In this document: piece after piece, positions 61,245 to 64,000 of the stretch | How the letters are laid out: each line of letters starts with the position of its first letter | Numbering within the stretch: position 1 is the first letter of the stretch | Assembly: GCA_018466975.1 (NCBI GenBank) | Contig: CM031561.1 | Coordinates: 806,001 to 870,000 of the forward strand | Reading direction: 5' to 3' | Length of the DNA stretch: 64,000 nt | DNA from: Sparassis latifolia | Taxonomy: Eukaryota; Basidiomycota; Agaricomycetes; Polyporales; Sparassidaceae | Notes under the pieces: model-generated | What the model saw: the letters and a program-made list of their open reading frames with translations, nothing else | Told to the model about the DNA's origin: nothing | Database searches by the model: none | Made by a program: the position numbers and the translations under genes

Positions 61245-61795
61245 ATATGTACAGAATCCTTGCTACTTGTTGGATATCATTGTTTGCTGTCGAATAGTTG
61301 TGTCACGTGTGAACTGATTGTGCTTTTTCACGGAACTTACTTCGGATTTGCAGCAAAGAACCTCTGATTGAGTTCCGCAATTAAACACTACATGGTGATT
61401 ATTATACATGACCGATAGACATATCATTGTATGCAGTGGGATGCAACACCCAGACATGACTATTACATTTAAGGCCCGTTGAGGGAGCTGCATGAAGGAA
61501 GTGGAGATAGCAATGTATGGTAAGATGAAATGGTGATGTAACGCCGGTCCATAGTGTAGAAACCCTGTGAGCTTGTGCCAATTGAACTGGAAGATGAGGT
61601 GGATGAGATAGGATACTATGCGCAAAGGATATGTCGGAGGGTTCGCGCAGTTATGCGGCGGAAGCGATGCAGGATAAATAGGATGCGATGTAGGGCCATG
61701 CATGTAGGTCGAGCGATGTGATGCAGATTCGAGCCGCCTTCTCCGAGAAATTAACGTACATGCCACAATGGCAGCCACGCACGCCTACCGCGCTC
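61245..61795. other. Convergent 3' spacer, APD1-like / SCH9
   Basis: No gene seen; holds the 3' ends of two convergent genes. Confidence 0.4.
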
Positions 61796-64000
61796 TCACA
61801 TATGTGATCGCAAATCCGCATCAAAGTCGTCAAGATCGTCATGCTGGCGGTCTTTCCGCGCATATCGCCCAGCGGGAGTCTCGTCATGCGCCTCGTCGTC
61901 CGTCGTCGGCTCCATGAGTTCCTCCTCCTGCACCGCGTCCTCCTCCTCTTCCTCCTCGTGGAGCAGTGTCCCTGCGACGGGTTGGACGACCGACTCACCA
62001 TGGTAGGTGAATCCTCGGAAATTCTCCTGGACACTGTTCGTGAGGGGGGAACCTGCAGCCTTGCCTTTCTTCTTCTTCCGCGAGATGTCGATGCCCTGAC
62101 TTGGTGCGGAGCGGTCGGACCCGAGGGGTCCGTTGGGCATGTGCGTCACGTTGCTCAGGCTTTGCGATAACGCGACCCAGTCCTCGGACGGGTCCTCCTC
62201 ATCGAGGTCCATCATCTCGTCCACACCAGCGTCGCGTACGTCAGCGGAGGTGAACTCCGGGTCGAAGTTCGCGACCGACTCGTCCGACTCGACGTTTGGC
62301 TTGAACGGCGGTGTCGCCTGCTTCAGCGAGAGCGCCTTCCAGTCTATCGACTTGAAGAAGGGGTGCTCCTTGAGCTCTTCGGTGTCTCGCTGGGCACCGA
62401 GACGATGCTTGGGGTTGCGGTTGAGCAACTGCATCCCCGTCAGTACGGATATATGGAGCATGATCCGGACGTATACTTACGCCCTTGACGAACTGCTTGC
62501 CGTCCTCGTTGATGACGCCCTTCGGGAACCTGATCTTACCAAAACAGATGTTCTTGTACATTTGTTGTGTGTCCTCGGCGTAGAACGGGCTCCATCCACA
62601 GCACATCTCAAAGAGCAGCACTCCAAGACTCCAGAAGTCCACCATCTTGGAGTAGCCATGTTCGTCGAGGAGCACCTCGGGAGCAAGGTACTCGGTTGTA
62701 CCGCAGAATGTATTCGTGAGCTCATCCGAGCGCAGGTCGGGCTTTGAGAGGCCAAAGTCACATAGCGCAACGTGGCCTGTCGCATCGAGGAGAATGTTCT
62801 CGGGCTTGAGGTCGCTGCATATAATACGTGAATACCTCCACAATCAGATAATATGACAACAACACCCACCGGTATACAATATCGTACTTATGTAGATGCT
62901 CGAGAGCGAGGATGAGCTCGGCGACATAAAACCGCGCACGGTCCTCGCTGAACCGTGTCTCTCGCTGGAGATGCCAAAAAAGCTCGCCGCCGCTCTTGAA
63001 GTCGGTGACGAGATAGAGATCGGTATCGGTCTGAAAGCTGAACTTGAGACCGACGAGGAAGGGGCTCTCGAGGGAGCGCTGGAGGATCTTGCGCTCGCCG
63101 ATGGTGTGCGCGACCTCCTTCTTTGCTATGATCTCTCGCTTGGAGAGGACCTTCATAGCATATATGCGCTTAGTGTCCTTCTTGCGGACCTGGAACACGC
63201 GGCCGAAAGTACCCCGGCCGATCAGCTTGAGAAACTCAAAGTCTCGTGGAGTGAGAGCGCGCTTCGTCTGTCAGTGATTGGTAGCATGACGTAGCGCATG
63301 GCAGTAAGTTTAGAGATGGGAGATGGAAGCCCTGGTGAGTGGGTCAAATACGTAAAACCGGATCATATGGCGAACCTTGTTGGCCTCGAAGGTGACCTGC
63401 ACTCTCATCTCCCCGCTCACGGGCTCGTTCTCGAACGGACGCAGTCTAGGTGTACGCGCAGTGTAAGCAGAAAATTTGAGGCGAACGCGGGAAAATTCAG
63501 GCAATATGCGACGCGTTTGCCGGAATGGAAGGAATGTCATTTGTCCGTCAGCAATCAGTTCACCGCCGCGATGGGTAACGAAGCAAGGCACTCACTTGTA
63601 CCACTGGTCCACAGTGTGATCATGAATCAGCACGGGCTTGATCTGCACTGTGCCCAAAAAACCGTGGTCGGCAGCGTTGCGGTCATAGACGTTGAACGTG
63701 ATGACAGCCTGCTCCGAGGTCACGTCGCTGAGAGGGGATCGGCTGTCAGCCGACGAAAAAAGTTTTTGACACGGGGAAAAAAACTGACAAGGAAACCTCG
63801 TGTTTCCACACGGGGTTGTGTGCTGAGATGCGAGCCCCGCCGTAATAACCGCCCCCGAAAGGCTTGGAAGAGCCTGAGGCAGAGGGAGTGACAGTACCAC
63901 TCGACCGGACGTTGTAAGGTCGGACGGGGGTAACTGCGGATGCCTTGTTGCTGATCGCGCCAAGGGCGGAGAGGGCGATAGAGGAGGAGTTGCGAGAGAT
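61796..64000 (-). CDS. SCH9: Sch9/Sck1-type C2-AGC kinase, 5' partial
   Basis: TORC1-regulated growth kinase (functional S6K/Akt counterpart in fungi). The N-terminus lies beyond the right edge. Visible: part of a C2 domain (VITFNVYDRN, HGFLGTVQIKPVLIHDHTVD, GEMRVQVTFEAN), then the kinase: GRGTFGRVFQVRKKD, AMKVLSKREI, ERKILQRSLESPFLVGLKFS, RDLKPENILLD, DFGLSKPD, activation loop FCGTTEYLAPEVLLDEHGYS. The AGC tail has HPFFKSIDWKALSLKQATPP, and the hydrophobic motif FRGFTYHGES carries the TORC1-type site. An acidic tail with a run of Glu ends at 61796. Introns near 62435-62482, 62815-62872, 63246-63380, 63450-63592 and 63725-63790. The C2 domain distinguishes it from Ypk1. Confidence 0.93.

Overview
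The window is nuclear DNA from a filamentous basidiomycete, most likely an Agaricomycete (mushroom, polypore or crust group). This rests on many short GT-AG introns of about 50-70 bases, compact gene spacing, divergent and convergent gene pairs, and proteins of fungal type: Iqg1/Rng2-like IQGAP, Rim15, Sch9/Sck1, Efr3, Vps52, Apd1 and Mix23. Genus and species cannot be told from the sequence alone. No tRNA, rRNA or CRISPR array was recognised.

Layout. 1-18.9 kb is gene-dense: a 5'-truncated IQGAP gene with a repeat-rich N-terminus and about 13 IQ motifs (+), a WW/FF-domain splicing/transcription factor of TCERG1 type (-), an ER Hsp90 (GRP94) ending in HDEL (-), a divergent disordered fungal protein (+), and a Kelch propeller fused to a multi-span membrane region (-). 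19-27 kb is gene-poor: two C2H2 zinc-finger genes, a solo copia-type LTR and a MITE with a 9-bp target duplication. 27-32.9 kb is compact housekeeping: MIX23, a GILT-family secreted protein, YOS1, mitochondrial ribosomal protein uL22m and OST1 (ribophorin I). 33.3-39 kb is a transposon island: a poly(A)-tailed retroposon with target duplications, a candidate 4-kb inverted-repeat element, a gag-only LTR retrotransposon nested inside it, and a G-rich repeat-filled MITE-like element. 39.2-49.2 kb carries a Rev1-like BRCT protein, EFR3, VPS52 (-) with a TA-flanked MITE just upstream, and proteasome deubiquitinase RPN11. 49.5-64 kb carries mitochondrial bS18m (-), a Rim15-type PAS/AGC-kinase/receiver protein, a UIM-like disordered protein, the Apd1-like [2Fe-2S] protein and the C2/AGC kinase Sch9 (-), cut by the right edge.

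Functional themes. GRP94, GILT, YOS1 and OST1 serve the secretory pathway; Efr3 and Vps52 serve plasma-membrane PI4P and endosome-Golgi traffic. Rim15 and Sch9, which act against each other in yeast nutrient signalling, lie about 5 kb apart. The most unusual feature is the 1,481-bp element at 34,295-35,775. It has near-identical 210-bp LTRs, a perfect 5-bp target duplication, a primer-binding site that matches the anticodon arm of initiator tRNA-Met (copia-style half-tRNA priming) and a polypurine tract, but its only long ORF is a Gag with a CCHC knuckle and it has no pol. It resembles the TR-GAG elements described in plants.
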